Positions 31,503 through 44,800 of a stretch of DNA of 64,000 bases are shown here, one piece after another. Positions within the stretch are counted from its first letter, which is position 1. Each line of letters begins with the position of its first letter. The position numbers were made by a program, and so were the translations under genes. This DNA is from Sthenelais limicola (lineage: Eukaryota > Annelida > Polychaeta > Phyllodocida > Sigalionidae). The notes beneath the pieces were generated by a model that ran no database searches, was not told the origin of the DNA, and saw nothing but the letters and a program-made list of their open reading frames with translations. The DNA is taken from assembly GCA_942159475.1 (NCBI GenBank), contig OW804096.1, forward strand, positions 140,915,442-140,979,441. Reading direction: 5' to 3'.

Positions 31503-34500
31503 ATGATTCTCCTGCTTGTCTCGCCTCTGTTACTGGATGGTCAGCGCCCCCAACGGCGGATCTGGACACTATATTCAGGCCGTTCCTATGGAGGTATTTC
31601 CTATACGTGAGTTTATATTACCTTTTATTTTAATCCCTCATTTAAATACTACTGGTAATTCTATATTCTTATCTATTCAGTCAGATTCTAGTATATATCT
31701 AGTCATTTGATTGTGTATTATAACAAATATCCCTTGGAAATAGTGCCAGTGATATAAGGGTCAGATTTTCAGAAAATGTACAATTCGCCTTCACCAATCC
31801 TTTAGAAATACTCACATTTAAGACAAAAATGAGCTTCAAAATGCATTGAACATAAGAGAACTGGTACTTTAAATCAATGCGATACCAAATATATTCAGAT
31901 ATACCTGGTATTCATCATTTCTCAACCAAATTTAGCAGTATTTCCTAAATGTGTAGAGCTGCCAATTGTACATTTTCAGAAAATCTGACCCATAACTGCT
32001 TCTGAGAGTAAGAGATCAATGGTTTATGCGGTAGGGCTTTGTAGCTCAAGATGTGTCAATGAAACTAATTTCACAGAAAAACTATGAACCGCTGATGTTA
32101 GTGTTTTTATTTTCATGAATATGATCCGTTTTAGGAAAATTGAATAAGAAAGTTTGCAATGTTTCTGAATTGGTAAGGATTTATTTATAACAATGTTCTG
32201 AAATTTGTTGCATGAATTCATATGGCTATAAGTGCCAAATCCTCTAAAAATCAGAACATTTCAAAGAGAACTTGTGAAAAAACACTTTGAAAAATATCTA
32301 TTTTGCGACTTATGACTCATTTTCCTGTAACACATCTCATAACATCAAAGTACACTTCTTCTGTCTTTGATGAAATTGTTTTGAACACTGTTAGAACAAC
32401 AAAGTTTTGGACTGCCGTAAGAAAAAACCAAACTCGGCGGTGCATAATATGTAAATAGTAGAAATGTATTTATCGTAACCATATTTTCACCTGTTCCCTT
32501 TAATGATATTTGTTGCCTGCTTATTCTGATGGTATATAATCCAAAAGCAAAGCTGAGGGATCCTTCTAGGGTACCAACCTTGCCACGCTTTGACGTTGTG
32601 CGCTGAGCTTTCCGCGACAATTTACCTTATATTTTATTTTCCGTATTCTGTACCTTGCCACACTCCAACCTTTCACACGAGTCCATCAATAATCGTGCCA
32701 CAATGTGTGATGCCACAAATTGGTGACGTTACACATCTCTGCATGTATGAGTCTGAATTAGAAATGTGTACACTTGCACTTGTACACAATTCTGATAAAT
32801 TATGTTTTCTCCATTAGATCCCTTTAGAATGAAATTGAGCATTTGAACAGAGTAATTTGAATACTTCTGATCACTCTAAAATTAAGGGATTGTATCTTGG
32901 TAGGATTAAGTCCACCATTTTAACAGTCGCCCTACTAAAGCGATACTAATTAATAATTATATAAATATAATGAGGTTATGCAATGTTACGCAATGTGTCA
33001 TAACAGTACCAAAGATAATAAATATAAACTAAATATTTATGTTTCAGCCATGAGAACGGCAGGCGGCAAGGTATGATAGTGGACATAATCAATGCAGGTT
33101 GGTATTCTCATTCTACTATACTAGCTAAGTGAGCAAGCTAGGTGTCATATAGATCTCATTCCCTAATCAGTGAACCACCAGGGGCCCATTGCTTAATGAA
33201 TCTATACTAGGGTCAGATCTTCAGAAAATTTATAATTGACATTCACCAATCCCCTCAATTTGGTCAATACTAGGTACATTTGAGTATATTTGGCATTGCA
33301 TTGATTCTAGCAATCAGTTTGGTTAGGTTGAACTGTATTTTGGACTTTTTTTCGTCTGAAATTTGGCTTATTTGAGAGGATTGGTGAAGGTAAATTGTAC
33401 ATTTTCTGAAAATATGACCCATTATATATTATATATATATATATATATGCATTTCTATTCTGAATCCCATACAATGACAATTACATCCACTCAGAGACAT
33501 GTGGGGCTTAAATAAAAGGCCACAATGGCCATTCGGATGTCAGTCAACCAGTCAGAGAGGAAAGATGTGTTGAACTTACTTGATTTAATATTAACATTAA
33601 CTATTATTAAGGCATATATACTATATACCCAATAGTATATCAACTGCCTCTGCCTTTCTTTATTTACTGAACAAAACATTGATGATCTAGTTTTCGCTGG
33701 TGCTTACGGAGAGTGCAGTTTTTTAGGAAACAAATGTATAATATTATTTTGTGTGTTTGTGTGTCCAGTGTGTGCTGAGGGAGGGATGGACTGCAGGCTG
33801 ACCTTCCATGATTCCAAGTACTGTTGGCAGAATGAAGGTGACCAGAGTTCTGGCGGTAAGGGTGAGTGTGTTTAACGGGGCAGCGAGTATTATACTCTCA
33901 GCCCCCTCTTCTCAAATAATCATGATATTAACAATCAGACCCCTAAAAAAACAACAAAAAACAATGGGAACCTTGTAAAATGGTTCATTTGGCTATGTCC
34001 AAAGCAGCAGTCAAGCAGCCTTGGTAAGGGATTAGTGATGATGTTTGTGGGATTATGTTCCAATTGTTTTTAGTGCATGAGGCCAAAGGGAAAAGGCCAA
34101 AGGCCAAAGGCCAAAGGCCAAAGGCACTCAAATCCAATAGAATGGGCCAGATCCACCAAACTGACTTCTCTAATCTGTATAGAACTGACTGGCATCAATT
34201 TCCCATGTTGAGAGTTGGGAAAATAATAACGTTATTTTCTTTTATTTCTCTTTTCTGCATATCATTTTAATTCAATGTGTATCTCTCATGGCTTCTACTA
34301 TGCTAATAACCATCATTGTTTTCCTTTTTTATTCTTTTTATTTTTCACCTTTTTCTTGCTCATTATGGCAGAATCAACAGTACTCACACATACAGGTCTA
34401 GCAGCCTATTGTTGACTCATATCATATCCTCATGCTACACGGACAGCACAATATACAAGTGGTGAAGCAAGACAAAGTTCTGTGGTGGTTGTGCAGATGT

Positions 34501-37500
34501 GTTTAACAAATTGCAAATCCTTGCTTTCTATAAAACTCCTTTTATCTCCACTATCAACATTCTCCAGTCCCTAAATATTTACATTTGAATTGGTTGCTTA
34601 CCCGCAGGTTTGTTTGCCCGCTGGTTTGATGCATGCATGCATACAACACCTACAGTATACGCCTTCGCTGTGTTTACCTACTCATTGCCAATATTTGAAA
34701 GAGAAGCCCTTTATATTTGGGTGCTCAAGGGGAAAACGTTCAACACTCATGACTTCAGGGGCCAAGTGATCGGTGAGTAAGAGATTAGATTGTTATGTTA
34801 TCAATTCTATTCAGATTCCCAGCTCATTTGTTATCAATAATTGCAACAAGAGTACAGATCTGTTTTCTTTTTAAAATTGTTGACTATTTAACTATATCAA
34901 GTTAAAAGTCTTACATGCACTATACTATGTAACATTGCCATGTAACACTAGACCAAACTCAACCAGATGGTGACACTATTTGCCACTGGGGAAACTCCCT
35001 TGATTATTACGCTGTCACACAGCACCACAAGGGTTTGACAAGGCTATGTACCAAAACCCACCAATATGTCACAAATATATTCAAATAAGTTCTACATATC
35101 CAACCACATGGCAAATTCCGGTTGACCGGATCATGTATGCATACTTATAGTTTAGAAATATTCAGTTTCTCAGTTTCTCGGTTAAATACCAGAACCCTCT
35201 ATTGACACCCTTAAATAAACCACTTAAAGTATATTAAGAGTATACATTCTTTCCTGGTGTACCATCAACAACTGTATTGAACTGGATAGTTCTCTCTTTA
35301 GGTAGGCATAGGAGTGCACCTTTAGACCGATTATGTCTGGCACGGCAAGGCGTGCACTACAAGTACAGCCCTAATAACACCAAGTATCTGACTAGGGAGA
35401 CCTACATACCGTCCCTCAGAAGTGGAGCGGTGAGTCTTTCCAACTATTATGATGTTAACATTTGTGATATCTTACAGAAAAAATGAGTCATAAGTCCAAA
35501 TTGATTTAAAATCCTATTGTTTCCACTGTTCCATCGATGCCTTCCTGAGTACTCCAGCACTGAAAACAAGCTCTCCTCCTCACATTGAGCAGTATGGACA
35601 GCGAGGGCCCACTCTGTTGCGCATTACCCAAAGCCAATGATTTTAGCCTCTGTCTAAGCTGTTTATAGACACTTAGTCTTTGTTGTTGCCATTTTGTGGG
35701 TGCTATGGCCATTTGGACCCTTGGGACCATAGTACCCGGTTGTTCCGAACATGTTAGGGAATAATGCTTAACTACACCATCAAAGAGTTCACACTTTCTT
35801 CTGGTCATCTGTCCACCGTCAATTTGTGCCTTAATGTGTGATTCCACTTGAACGCCCATTTGGTCCACTCATGGTCCGCTCTTTTTATTTCCTAGAGCGC
35901 GTAACAAGTGAAGATAGCAAAAAAATAGGGGTCCAATAGAATTTTTTACTTAAAATTTGACGTTGGCCCTTCTTGTTGATGTGCTAATATCTGATGTGTT
36001 TGATTTGAGCGCAACTACACAACACTCTTTCTACCTGTCTAAAAAGCGGAGTTCATGCCTTATCGCCTCGTCTTGTTCCTGGCAGGCTTAGAGAAAACTT
36101 TGGACCATAAACTCAGGATCTAATGGCTTAAGTCCCTGTTGGTTGGGCTCTTACTATCACTTTAGTCAGTTAGTATCAGTTTTTCCGAAAAAATGAATTC
36201 TAAATTCGCCTTAACTCACAGTTTGGATTAGACATAGCATACGTCCCTTGGGTCAATTTCAAACTCTAACATCTGGCATGTGCTAATAAACCTTACCACA
36301 TATCATTACTTCTTTATTGTAACTATCTTATTATTCTGACCATCCACAAAGCTGGAAATGGTTCTATGCATCTGCAATCACTATATTTGGTTCATATGCA
36401 TGTTCCACAACTTGTTTTGGCTGTCAGCTGGTCCGACGGCCAACTCGCCCGACGTAGACCTTTAACCCTCAATAAGGGAGCAGTCAGGTCTGCCTTGCTT
36501 GCTCAAACGTAAACAGTCATGGGGGACCTATGCGTATATGCGAGCGGTGAAGAAGCACATCCCTTCTGCAACCACCATTCATTGACTCACATACACTAAA
36601 ACTTCACTATCGGGATAAAACCATATTGCCATCATTTCTGCCGATTCAGATTTTTTATTTACTTCTTTTTTAAGTCCCTAGACACACTAACGTACCCGCC
36701 TTAGAACTTGTACATATTAGGTTGCAGTCGTTCCTGTACAGATGGTGAGACCGTAGCGATGCCTGCATACAGGTTTGTTTACATCGTTTGACGCCAATGA
36801 ATGGGCCTCAAAACAGACACAACCTCGCAGGTGGAATACAAGGCTACTCTTGGATATTCATAAGGGTCAATACTAACTTTTCATCGATTCACTTTAGCGA
36901 AAAACAGCACATATTGTCAGAAAGAACCTTGTCTGTGTGACCCATTGGGGTTCCAGTCATGCGAAGCAACGATAGGCGTGCCGACCGGAAGGTGGACGTG
37001 CCATAGATGCTGCCCTCTAAGCCGGATACAGTTGGGAGGCCACTTCTATGCCTTTCTAATCGTCCTTGCCAGACCAACCAATGGGGACTAAAAAGTCCCC
37101 GTAAGTAAGAGCGAGTCATGAGCGCAGATACAAGCAATCCAGTAAAAACCCAGCTTTAGGAGTTGGAGAGAGCAAGGTTCACTTATTGTTCTGCCCATGC
37201 TCCTTCCTTAACGCATCAAACTACTTTTAAAACCAAGGGCTGAGATGCCTTGAGCGCCCACAAGGATTCAACCCTTAAGGCGGGAGCACACTAGCTGCAA
37301 TGAGCCTCGCAATAGGCTTTGTGACAGGTCTCTGTAATAGAAATGAAAATATTCGATCTTGGAGTGTACTGTATCGCAGACGTGTGGGCCCCTTTGCGAC
37401 AGCCTCTGGAATAGCCTTTGCAACAGGCCTCACAATAAGAAATGCGTCGCCGTCTATCACAGAAATATCAGACATGTTTAATATTTGTTGGCAATAAACA

Positions 37501-39300
37501 TTGCATCGCAGACGTCGCCATGCAATTGTGATTCATTGCAAAGCTCTGTTGCAAAGGTGTGGCGACGTTTGCAACAGGCCTTCCCGATATCAGGAAAGCC
37601 TGTTGCGAAGCCTATTGCAAGGCTTATTGCGGTTAGTGTGGCGCCGGCTTTATATTCATTCAAATCATCTTCATACTCTATACAAAATATCTTAAATGTA
37701 TCTACAACTGCTTATTTTAATTGTTCCCACACCGATGCAAATCATAGTTGCCTTGAAAATGAAATCAATTCTTGTCTCTAGATAGATGGCCTGGTAGGCG
37801 GCAAAACCACTTTTAAAGGGGATGACTTGCAATATGTAGAGATGTTGACGGATAGTGCCTTCTACTGTGCACTGAGTGGTGCGGCCGCCATGGCCAGAAA
37901 GGACAGTCAGTTTATCGCCAATTGGAACGTGGGATTCACAAAACTCAAGAACACACCAAAATGGGCGAAGCTCTGTAATGAGTCCTATAACAACCATGGT
38001 AAGTACTCAATAGGGGATTTGTTACGACCCAATGTGCACAGTTATATGAACAAGACCATTGTGAATGGTATGTTACAACCCATGTCATTTCCACATACCA
38101 GACATAGGATGTACAGGCTGGAGATCAGCCTGTGAACACACATTACAATGTAAACTTTCTTGTGATAGTAAAATCACTTACCACCAAGCTCTCCTTCTTT
38201 TCAGATCATTTATAACAGCTCCAACGATTTTCATTTAATATAAAGTAGATATTATTCTCTAGGGAATAGTACATTTATTTAAGGTATACCATACACACCA
38301 TTGTATTACACTGGTGGAGGAACCGATTTAAGCTCAATTGGTGCAGCAATATATTCAAAATTTTATTTGTAACAAGAAGCTCAGAGCAGGAAATCTAGTG
38401 ACAACAAAAGTTTCCTGCCATTTCTGGAAAACAAAGGATCTTATAGTTTGTGTCTGGCATACAAATGTTTCTTTTGAAAACTGAAAGAATGTTTTCACCA
38501 ATATCAAAGCTTGAATAAATGATGTATAATTCAAATGCTTGATGGGAAAGATGATGTATTGTGCTATATTATAGTATCATGTAAAAGGATATTATTCGAC
38601 ATTCAAGATTATAACCAAACAATGCACCAGAGGCCCCTCACTGTCAGTTATTGATACTTTACCAAACAATGCCAAACTAATACTTTTACATATAGATTAC
38701 TGTGTACCTGTAGTCCATTCTATCTCTTTATTCTGATTACAGATAACATGATGACTTAATCTTCTATATTTCATTTGTGATCTGTTTTAGGAAAATGAGT
38801 CACAAGTCGGAAAATATGGATTTTGAGATATCATCATATTTGAAATGATGAGATCAAGTCGATTCCAATGATAGTAAACATTAAGGACATTTAATAAGTA
38901 TTTCTATATTTTAAATTTGATATTCTTTTTTTAAAAAAAGAGTTTGCAATATCTTTGGGGTGGACAATTCCAAGTAAAGAAGATAAATATACTCTATAAG
39001 ATGACCTTAGTAATGCTATACTATACTAAGATATACTTATTACAAAGTCCTGAAATTTGGTACCTGTATTTATGCTACTAGCAGCTCTGAGAACACTAAA
39101 CATGAAAACATTCTAAGCTAGGGTTCTTTCTTATACATAATCTACTTTGAAAAATGTCAATTTTGCGACTTTTGACTCATTTTCCTGAAACACACCATAT
39201 TTAGCCTAAACCGTTTCACAAATTGTCTATCTATGTATTGATTAATCATTAACATCTCATTACAGAATCCCAGGGAATAGTGCGGAGATGTCTTGTGTGA
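31503..39300 (+). CDS. Secreted solute-binding protein family 3-like, copy 1 (seven exons)
   Basis: Coding exons are 31503-31606 (acceptor at 31488), 33048-33097, 33769-33861, 34608-34772, 35302-35429, 37782-37998 and 39266-39300 (stop TGA). All are GT-AG and in phase, giving 263 residues, the usual size of one periplasmic-binding-protein-like II domain. A short signal peptide (MILLLVSPLLLDGQ) precedes RIWTLYSG, then GRRQGMIVDIINAVCAEGG (the family's G-VDI-A motif), GLFARWFDAC, FTYSLPIF (the FSxPY region), VLKGKTFNTHDFRGQVIG, SLRSGAIDGLVGG (the L-SG-xDA-VGD motif) and a C-terminal ARKDSQFIANWNVGFTKLK helix. There is no membrane segment or ion pore, so it is not an ionotropic receptor. The Arg that clamps the ligand carboxylate in HisJ-type proteins is not evident, so the ligand is unknown. 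The AG before the start exon suggests a 5' untranslated or coding exon upstream. The exon 3 donor could also be 33856. Confidence 0.85.
31758..31991 (-). mobile_element. MITE family A in intron 1 of SBP copy 1, absent from copy 2
   Basis: GGGTCAGATTTTCAGAAAAT to TTCAGAAAATCTGACCC with ATAA on both sides (31754-31757, 31992-31995). Copy 2 has one ATAA at 49615-49618 and no element, which defines a 4-bp target duplication. Confidence 0.95.
33211..33420. mobile_element. Rearranged family A MITE
   Basis: The left end is followed by ATTCACCAATCCCCTCAA and the right end is preceded by GAGGATTGGTGAAGG, so both termini derive from the same end of the family, in inverted arrangement. Copy 2 at 50757 keeps the reverse-orientation half only. 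Confidence 0.65.
36131..37089. mobile_element. Longer family E element nested in family F, copy 1 only
   Basis: The ends AGTCCCTGTTGGTTGG and CCAACCAATGGGGACT match the 221-bp family E element. It lies within a family F MITE (about 35,840-37,152) whose copy-2 counterpart (55,447-55,850) lacks it. Confidence 0.65.
37283..37640. mobile_element. MITE family G in intron 5, copy 1 only
   Basis: Imperfect inverted ends (CACACTAGCTGCAATGAGCC ... CGCAATAGGCTTTGTGACAG and CCTGTTGCGAAGCCTATTGC ... TTGCGGTTAGTGTG). Copy 2 has unrelated short sequence here (55,980-56,010). Confidence 0.65.
38788..39192 (+). mobile_element. MITE family B in intron 6, shared by both copies
   Basis: TTTTAGGAAAATGAGTCACA to TTTGACTCATTTTCCTGAAA. 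The counterpart in copy 2 is 57474-57865. It predates the duplication. Confidence 0.8.
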
Positions 39301-39524
39301 TGAGCTGAAAACAACAACACCTACGGGACTGACTTCAACAACAACTGTATGCTTCACATGATGTTTAAGATATCATTCTTTCCTAAGAGAAGATGAGATG
39401 AGATAAGATAAGATAAGATGAGATAAGATAAGATAAGAGGCAAAAAATGTTTCACATTGGAGAACTCTCTTTTAGGATGGTTATCACTGATTTAAAAACG
39501 AGATGCAAAGTCGTATTGTACCAA

Positions 39525-39530
39525 AATAAA
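39525..39530 (+). promoter_or_regulatory. Candidate poly(A) signal of SBP copy 1
   Basis: AATAAA 225 nt after the stop codon, conserved at 58412-58417 in copy 2. Other AATAAA hexamers nearby could also serve. Confidence 0.35.
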
Positions 39531-40020
39531 TGGTTAGATGCAAGACAAGAAGTTAAAGAAGATTGAAAAAAAATACACGCTGACATATGTGCTGCAAGCG
39601 AATGGTAAAATAGAAAACTATATATAGGGTCTAGATAAATAAACCAGCATCTTGTTTAATTAGATATGTTATGCCTCCCTGCCTAGCTAACGTCTACAGA
39701 TTGTTTCAGAAGTTAAAGCTGCGCGAGATATTGCTGACATCTAATGTGCGGTCCCCTACCCAACACCTGTCGGTATAGATTACTGCTACGCTTAAAGCGA
39801 TCATGATTTTTTATTGAATATTGTTATTGGCCAAGACATTTAACAAAGTTCATTTTAATCAAGAAGAAGAAAAACATGCATAACTGACCACGCAGCTATC
39901 TTTCATGCGTTGCCTTAAGCATTTACATATAATAATAATTACACAAACGATGGTATATTGATTCATAGAGATTACTCTAATTATGGACAAATCATCTACT
40001 ACTGTCTCAAAGGGCAACTT

Positions 40021-40222
40021 CACTATAGGTAAAAAACGGCGCCGACAGGCAAAAAATGTTCGCCGACATGACTAAAAATTTGGCGCACACAAATCACTAG
40101 TGGAAGAGGGGATAAAATAGGTTGTCGGCAACACATTTAGTTGTTGCCAGCAATTGCAAAATATCTAACTTGATTAGATATTTTGTGACAAAAGATTTGT
40201 CACAGCCGTTTTTCCCATAGTG
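40021..40222. mobile_element. MITE family H, copy 1 only
   Basis: CACTATAGGTAAAAAACGGC and GCCGTTTTTCCCATAGTG are inverted ends of a 202-bp element. A truncated relative sits at 50,336-50,482 in copy 2, in a different place (intron 1). Confidence 0.75.
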
Positions 40223-40417
40223 GAGTCCCTGCATTACAGAGTTGATGTTAAATTCATGTGACAAGTCTTGAGAAAAAACAACTAATACATTTTCACCTTT
40301 ATTATCCTTGCTTACTAAGATGGAGAATGAGCATTGTATTTCTTGATGTTAACTGCTCGCAGAGAATTGGTTCTTTGTTGATATATTGAATAAAATTATG
40401 GTTTTTTTAAAAAAATT

Positions 40418-40735
40418 CTCTCTTACAATACCTTTAAAATGAACTATATATCATCTCTCTAAGCCTAGTATCAACCAAGTTATTCACCATCACAATATCA
40501 GCCAATCAAAGGCCTTAAATCAACTTATTGACATGGTAACCTAGCAACCTAACTTACACAAAATTGATATACCCCCTGCAAGTTTCACTGTTAAATCATT
40601 CCCTGACGAAGGATCAACGAAGATCTGAAACGTAGGAATCATACGACCTTTGTATATAGTTTGAATAAAACTTACAAATCACAACAATCAGCTGACTCAT
40701 GGTTTTGATGTCCATTGACTACTTTTAATTTTTTT
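40418..40735 (+). mobile_element. Short retroposon-like insertion with a hammerhead-like motif, copy 1 only
   Basis: Copy 2 joins TTTTTTTTAAAAAAGAAGAT directly (about 59,107), whereas copy 1 has about 318 extra bases between two T7-A-rich tracts, which look like a target duplication. Inside is CTGACGA (40603), a stem GGATC/GATCT and GAAAC (40627). Confidence 0.5.
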
Positions 40736-40860
40736 AAAAAAGAAGATAAGATAAGATCATTTTTATTGGTCATATATGTTGACGGGCCACTGAAATATAG
40801 GTGTGGACTTTTATGAGGCCCTGGAGCAAAAACGTCCGGGTGAAATACTCCACAAGATTA

Positions 40861-41432
40861 GGGTCAGATTTTCAGAAAATGCACAATCTACAGTTCTGCA
40901 CATCGATCAAATTCAGCTAAATTAGAGTTGAAATTGATAAATACCAGGTATATCTGGGTGTATTCTGTAGTGTATTCATTCAACAAATCTGTCTGGTTAT
41001 GTTGAACTGTATTTCGAGCCTGATTTTCTCCCTAAATTTGGGTTATTTGAGAGCATTAGTGAAGGCCAATTGTACATTTTCTGAAGACTTGACCCAGGTA
41101 TACCTGGCTAGATAGTAAGAGAGGCTGAGCATTACTTTGACCTAAACCTAACCTATCGCAAGTCAATACGTGAGTCTCTATCGCGAAGCTTGATCTGTAT
41201 TAGGGTCAGATTTTCTGAAAATGTACAATTGGCAGCTCTACACATTTAGTAAAATCCGCTAAAATAGGCTGCAATTTGGTCAATATTAGGTAAATTTGAG
41301 TATATCCGGCATTGCATTGGATCTAGCAATCAGTTTGGTTGAACTTCGTTTTTAACTTAATTCTCGTCAGAAATTTGGGTTATTTGAGAGGATTGGTGAA
41401 GGTGAATTGTACATTTTCCAAAATCTTGACCC
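40861..41432 (+). mobile_element. Two family A MITEs downstream of SBP copy 1
   Basis: The first (40861-41095) is shared with copy 2 (59247, split). The second (41203-41432) has ATTA on both sides and is absent from copy 2, where a single ATTA stands at 61107-61110. Confidence 0.9.
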
Positions 41433-41525
41433 ATTAGGATGAGCACTGGTACCTAACCTAACAACGGTGGTGCCCTCTGTGAGAAGCCGGCGGCGTTAGC
41501 TGCTGCAGTACCAAGTTATGAATGT

Positions 41526-41765
41526 GGGTCAGATTTTCAGAAAATGTACAATTCAGCTTCACCAATCTTCTCAAATAACCCAAAGATGATCTAAAAAACA
41601 CACTGATATAATTGATAAACAGTCTTGAAATTTGGTGGATGTATTTATACCGCCACATGGACTAGACACTTCAAAAATGAAAATATTCCAACAAAGAGAT
41701 CTTGTAGGTAAATGACTTTGAAAAACACCAATTTTGCGACTTGTGTCTCATTTTCCTGAAACACA
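41526..41765. mobile_element. Chimera of a family A end and a family B end
   Basis: GGGTCAGATTTTCAGAAAAT runs to CAAATAACCCAA (about 41592) and then becomes the right half of family B. Copy 2 has the full family B element here (about 61240-61650), so copy 1 lost the left half when family A came in. Confidence 0.7.
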
Positions 41766-41858
41766 TCACATATGTGTAGAAGAATACTGCAAGAACTAGA
41801 TGCATGGCTCATATCTGTACGGCACCCTTAGGTAAATATAAACAATTTTTTGAATGTT

Positions 41859-44800
41859 TGAAATTTGAACATAAATATTGTAGTTTAAATAGAATTGATT
41901 ATGCTGATTAAATATCGGTTAACACTAAACCGATGTATAGTACCAGTTTTTCTATGTTTGTTTTAACCTGTGAGGGATCTATTTCCAAGTCATTTCTCAT
42001 CAAAGTCTGAAATCTTACTCAGCAACAACTGATCTGGGAGTCATATCAAATTCTGACCTTGAAAAGGATCTTTAATGACCTTGAAGCAGAAAATGATTCC
42101 AGAAGTGGATTCATTACACCTACAAACATATAATAACTGCTGTTATACATCGATATAGAGCTTCCTTACTTCCTTTTTTTTTTAATCTAGCAATAACGGC
42201 AGCTAAGATTTATGACATTGTAGTTCCTAGCAGCAGCCATATTGAATTATGACCTTCAAAATGGCCTACAAAGCAAAATGTAAAATAAAAAATGGATTCC
42301 TCACACCCTTGATCCTAAAAATCTGTTCTTATTCATCAATATGTACCCCCATTGAATGCATATATGAGTGCTGAGATAACATTCATGTTACTCAGTGGTG
42401 GCCATATTGGATTTTGACCTTGAAAATGACCTTGGAACATAAAATAACCTTGAGAAATGAATTCCTCATACTTAAAAACATCAATAAACTGGTATTATAG
42501 TTGAAGATCTACCAAATAGAAGCCAAGATATGCCATATTTACTGTTTTGGGCAGCCATCTTGAATTTTGCAGCTACTGGCCACCAGGGGTGTCTACTAAC
42601 TTGTAGCTGGTACCTTTTGGAAAATTCAGGCCTTGTTTAACACCATACCAAATTTCAAAAAGGTGTCACAATGTGCACAATGTAGATAATTAGGTCCCCA
42701 AATAGTATGACCTGATCTGAAAAAATTGCTTTTTTCACCACTATCTGGCCGTTGCCATGAGAACAAAATTGAAAAATAAAGATATTTTGTTGAAAAATAT
42801 ATTTTTGGAATCTCCATACATACTTGGTTACTATAATACCCCAACCTGTACAGTATATTTAATATATGTTATATTCCCTGCAAATAACAATGCTAAATAT
42901 TCTTAATGTTGGCAATATTGGCATGGCCAGGTGCTTTTTCCCATAGAGACCAATGCTATTTTGTGGAAAATGACGCAAAAACGTCAAAATCTCAAAAAGC
43001 ACACAGTCCCTAGGTGGGGACTTTTCAGGAAATGTTCCCCCATGTCCCGAGTCATACTGCACCTGCCGTCGGATGCGGGAAAGGTGCAAAATTACTATGT
43101 CTGCTGCCAAGCTGTACGGGCGTCGCAGTTGGACGGCAGTCTTTAGCTTGACAACCGGCCGATGGTATAGTGTGCTAGCTTTTTTGTACAGCCGCTCTAC
43201 ATGTTCCCGTGCGAGAGGGGCTGTACCAACATTCCTCAATACAAAGAAGTGATTACGATTTTGTGATCAAGCCCCACGGTCCCGTCCACTGCGCTAAACA
43301 TTTGGCTACATGTTTTTAACTGTTGTAGACAGTTTCAAATACACAGCATCTTCAATACAGTTACACCAAGTTATGATTCCTCAATGGACATGATTTTTCA
43401 TCAAAAGTCAGGTTGTTTCGTTACCATTCAAATCATCTAAAAAGTAACGATTTTTATTTTCTATCAACTTTCAAGGAGGGCCTATGTTATAGCAGGTAGA
43501 ATGTTTTAACTCCTATTGTCATATTATGTTTTAATTGCTAGGATGTCGGTAAACTGATACTGAAAATTTGCTACTTTTACAAAATACTTTTAATTAAGGT
43601 GACGTGTGAAAAACACCCATGGTGGTTACAACGTTTCCTTTAATGTAATGGTACTGATATTTAAAATATTGTATTGGCGTCTAATGATTGAACAAAAATT
43701 AAGAACCGGGATCAGAACTCCAAGCAAAACTACAGTCGAACAAAATTTTGCCTAGAGTACAGCTTGTTTGTGTCACTATAACAAGCTATTCCCTCAACCC
43801 GTAGGTGAGAGAAAGCTACCTTTGTCTTGGCCCGAAGTGTAGCTTCTTTATATTACAGATATAATGAGCTAGGGTGTACATTCTGTTCTGATGAAGTGAG
43901 TGTCTGATGTCATCGTTGTTTTCAATATCAATTGATTATTTACTAGATCGTAACAATTAGGTAGGGTTATTGGTCCAGTTCAGGGTTCTGCCCGACTGCT
44001 TGATAGAAAAGGTCTGGAAATAGTCTTATTGTCAGTACAGTAAATCCGTCAGGCAGTGGTCTCAGTTATCAACAATTACCAGATACCAGTACCTACAAGG
44101 CATTATAATCTAAACACACTCTAAATATAATTATTTTCAAGCAGGTAAATTTAGGTTTTGCGGTCTAATAAATCAAGACCCATTTGGGAAACAATAACAC
44201 TAGCTTATTATAGGGTCTCTGGTCTTAATTAGTTACAACAGATGCGCCACCTAGCGCATATAGGCATGTGGGTGTCATGCCTATTGTTTTTTAACACCTA
44301 TGTGATGTGTTTCAGGAAAATGAGTCATAAGTCTCAAAAAATAGATTTTGAGATACCATTATATTTGAAAAGATGGGATCAAGTCGATTCTAATGATGGT
44401 AAACAGTCTAATAATCCAATAAGTATTTCTAGATTTTAATTTGATGTTTTCGTTTTTGAAAAAAAAAGTTTCCAATATTTCTGGTGGTCAATAAACGGTA
44501 AAGTAACTAAATGTAGTCCATATGAGGACCTATAAAACAAACGGATATATATTACATAGATGGTCTTGAAATTTGATATATCGATTAACAGAACCATAAG
44601 TGACACACTCCCTAAAAACCAGAAAATTCCACTAAGGTGATCTTGTGAAAAAAACACTTTGAAAAATATCAATTTTGCGACTTATGACTCATTTTCCTGA
44701 AACACAACCCCTAGGTACGGTACGGTATTTTTAAAACCCAACAGGACATTTTACTACAGCTTCCTTGCAGTCGGATTTCTCAAAAAGACCATCAGGTAAG

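Larger units (their letters stand above)
29817..41858 (+). repeat. Segmental duplication, copy 1
   Basis: Matches copy 2 (47531-61750) from TTGTATGACCTGAGC at the left to TGGCTCATATCTGTACG at the right. It includes all seven SBP exons, introns and 3' flank. Differences are point changes plus insertions unique to one copy. Confidence 0.9.

Noticed and set aside
31503..39300. Bacterial contamination as the source of the SBP family 3 sequence
   Set aside because: The domain is split by six GT-AG introns full of the same MITEs as the rest of the window, and the gene is duplicated with them.
42859..43239. 126-codon minus-strand frame in a GC-richer island
   Set aside because: No recognisable family, no splice or promoter context, and frames on the other strand are also open.
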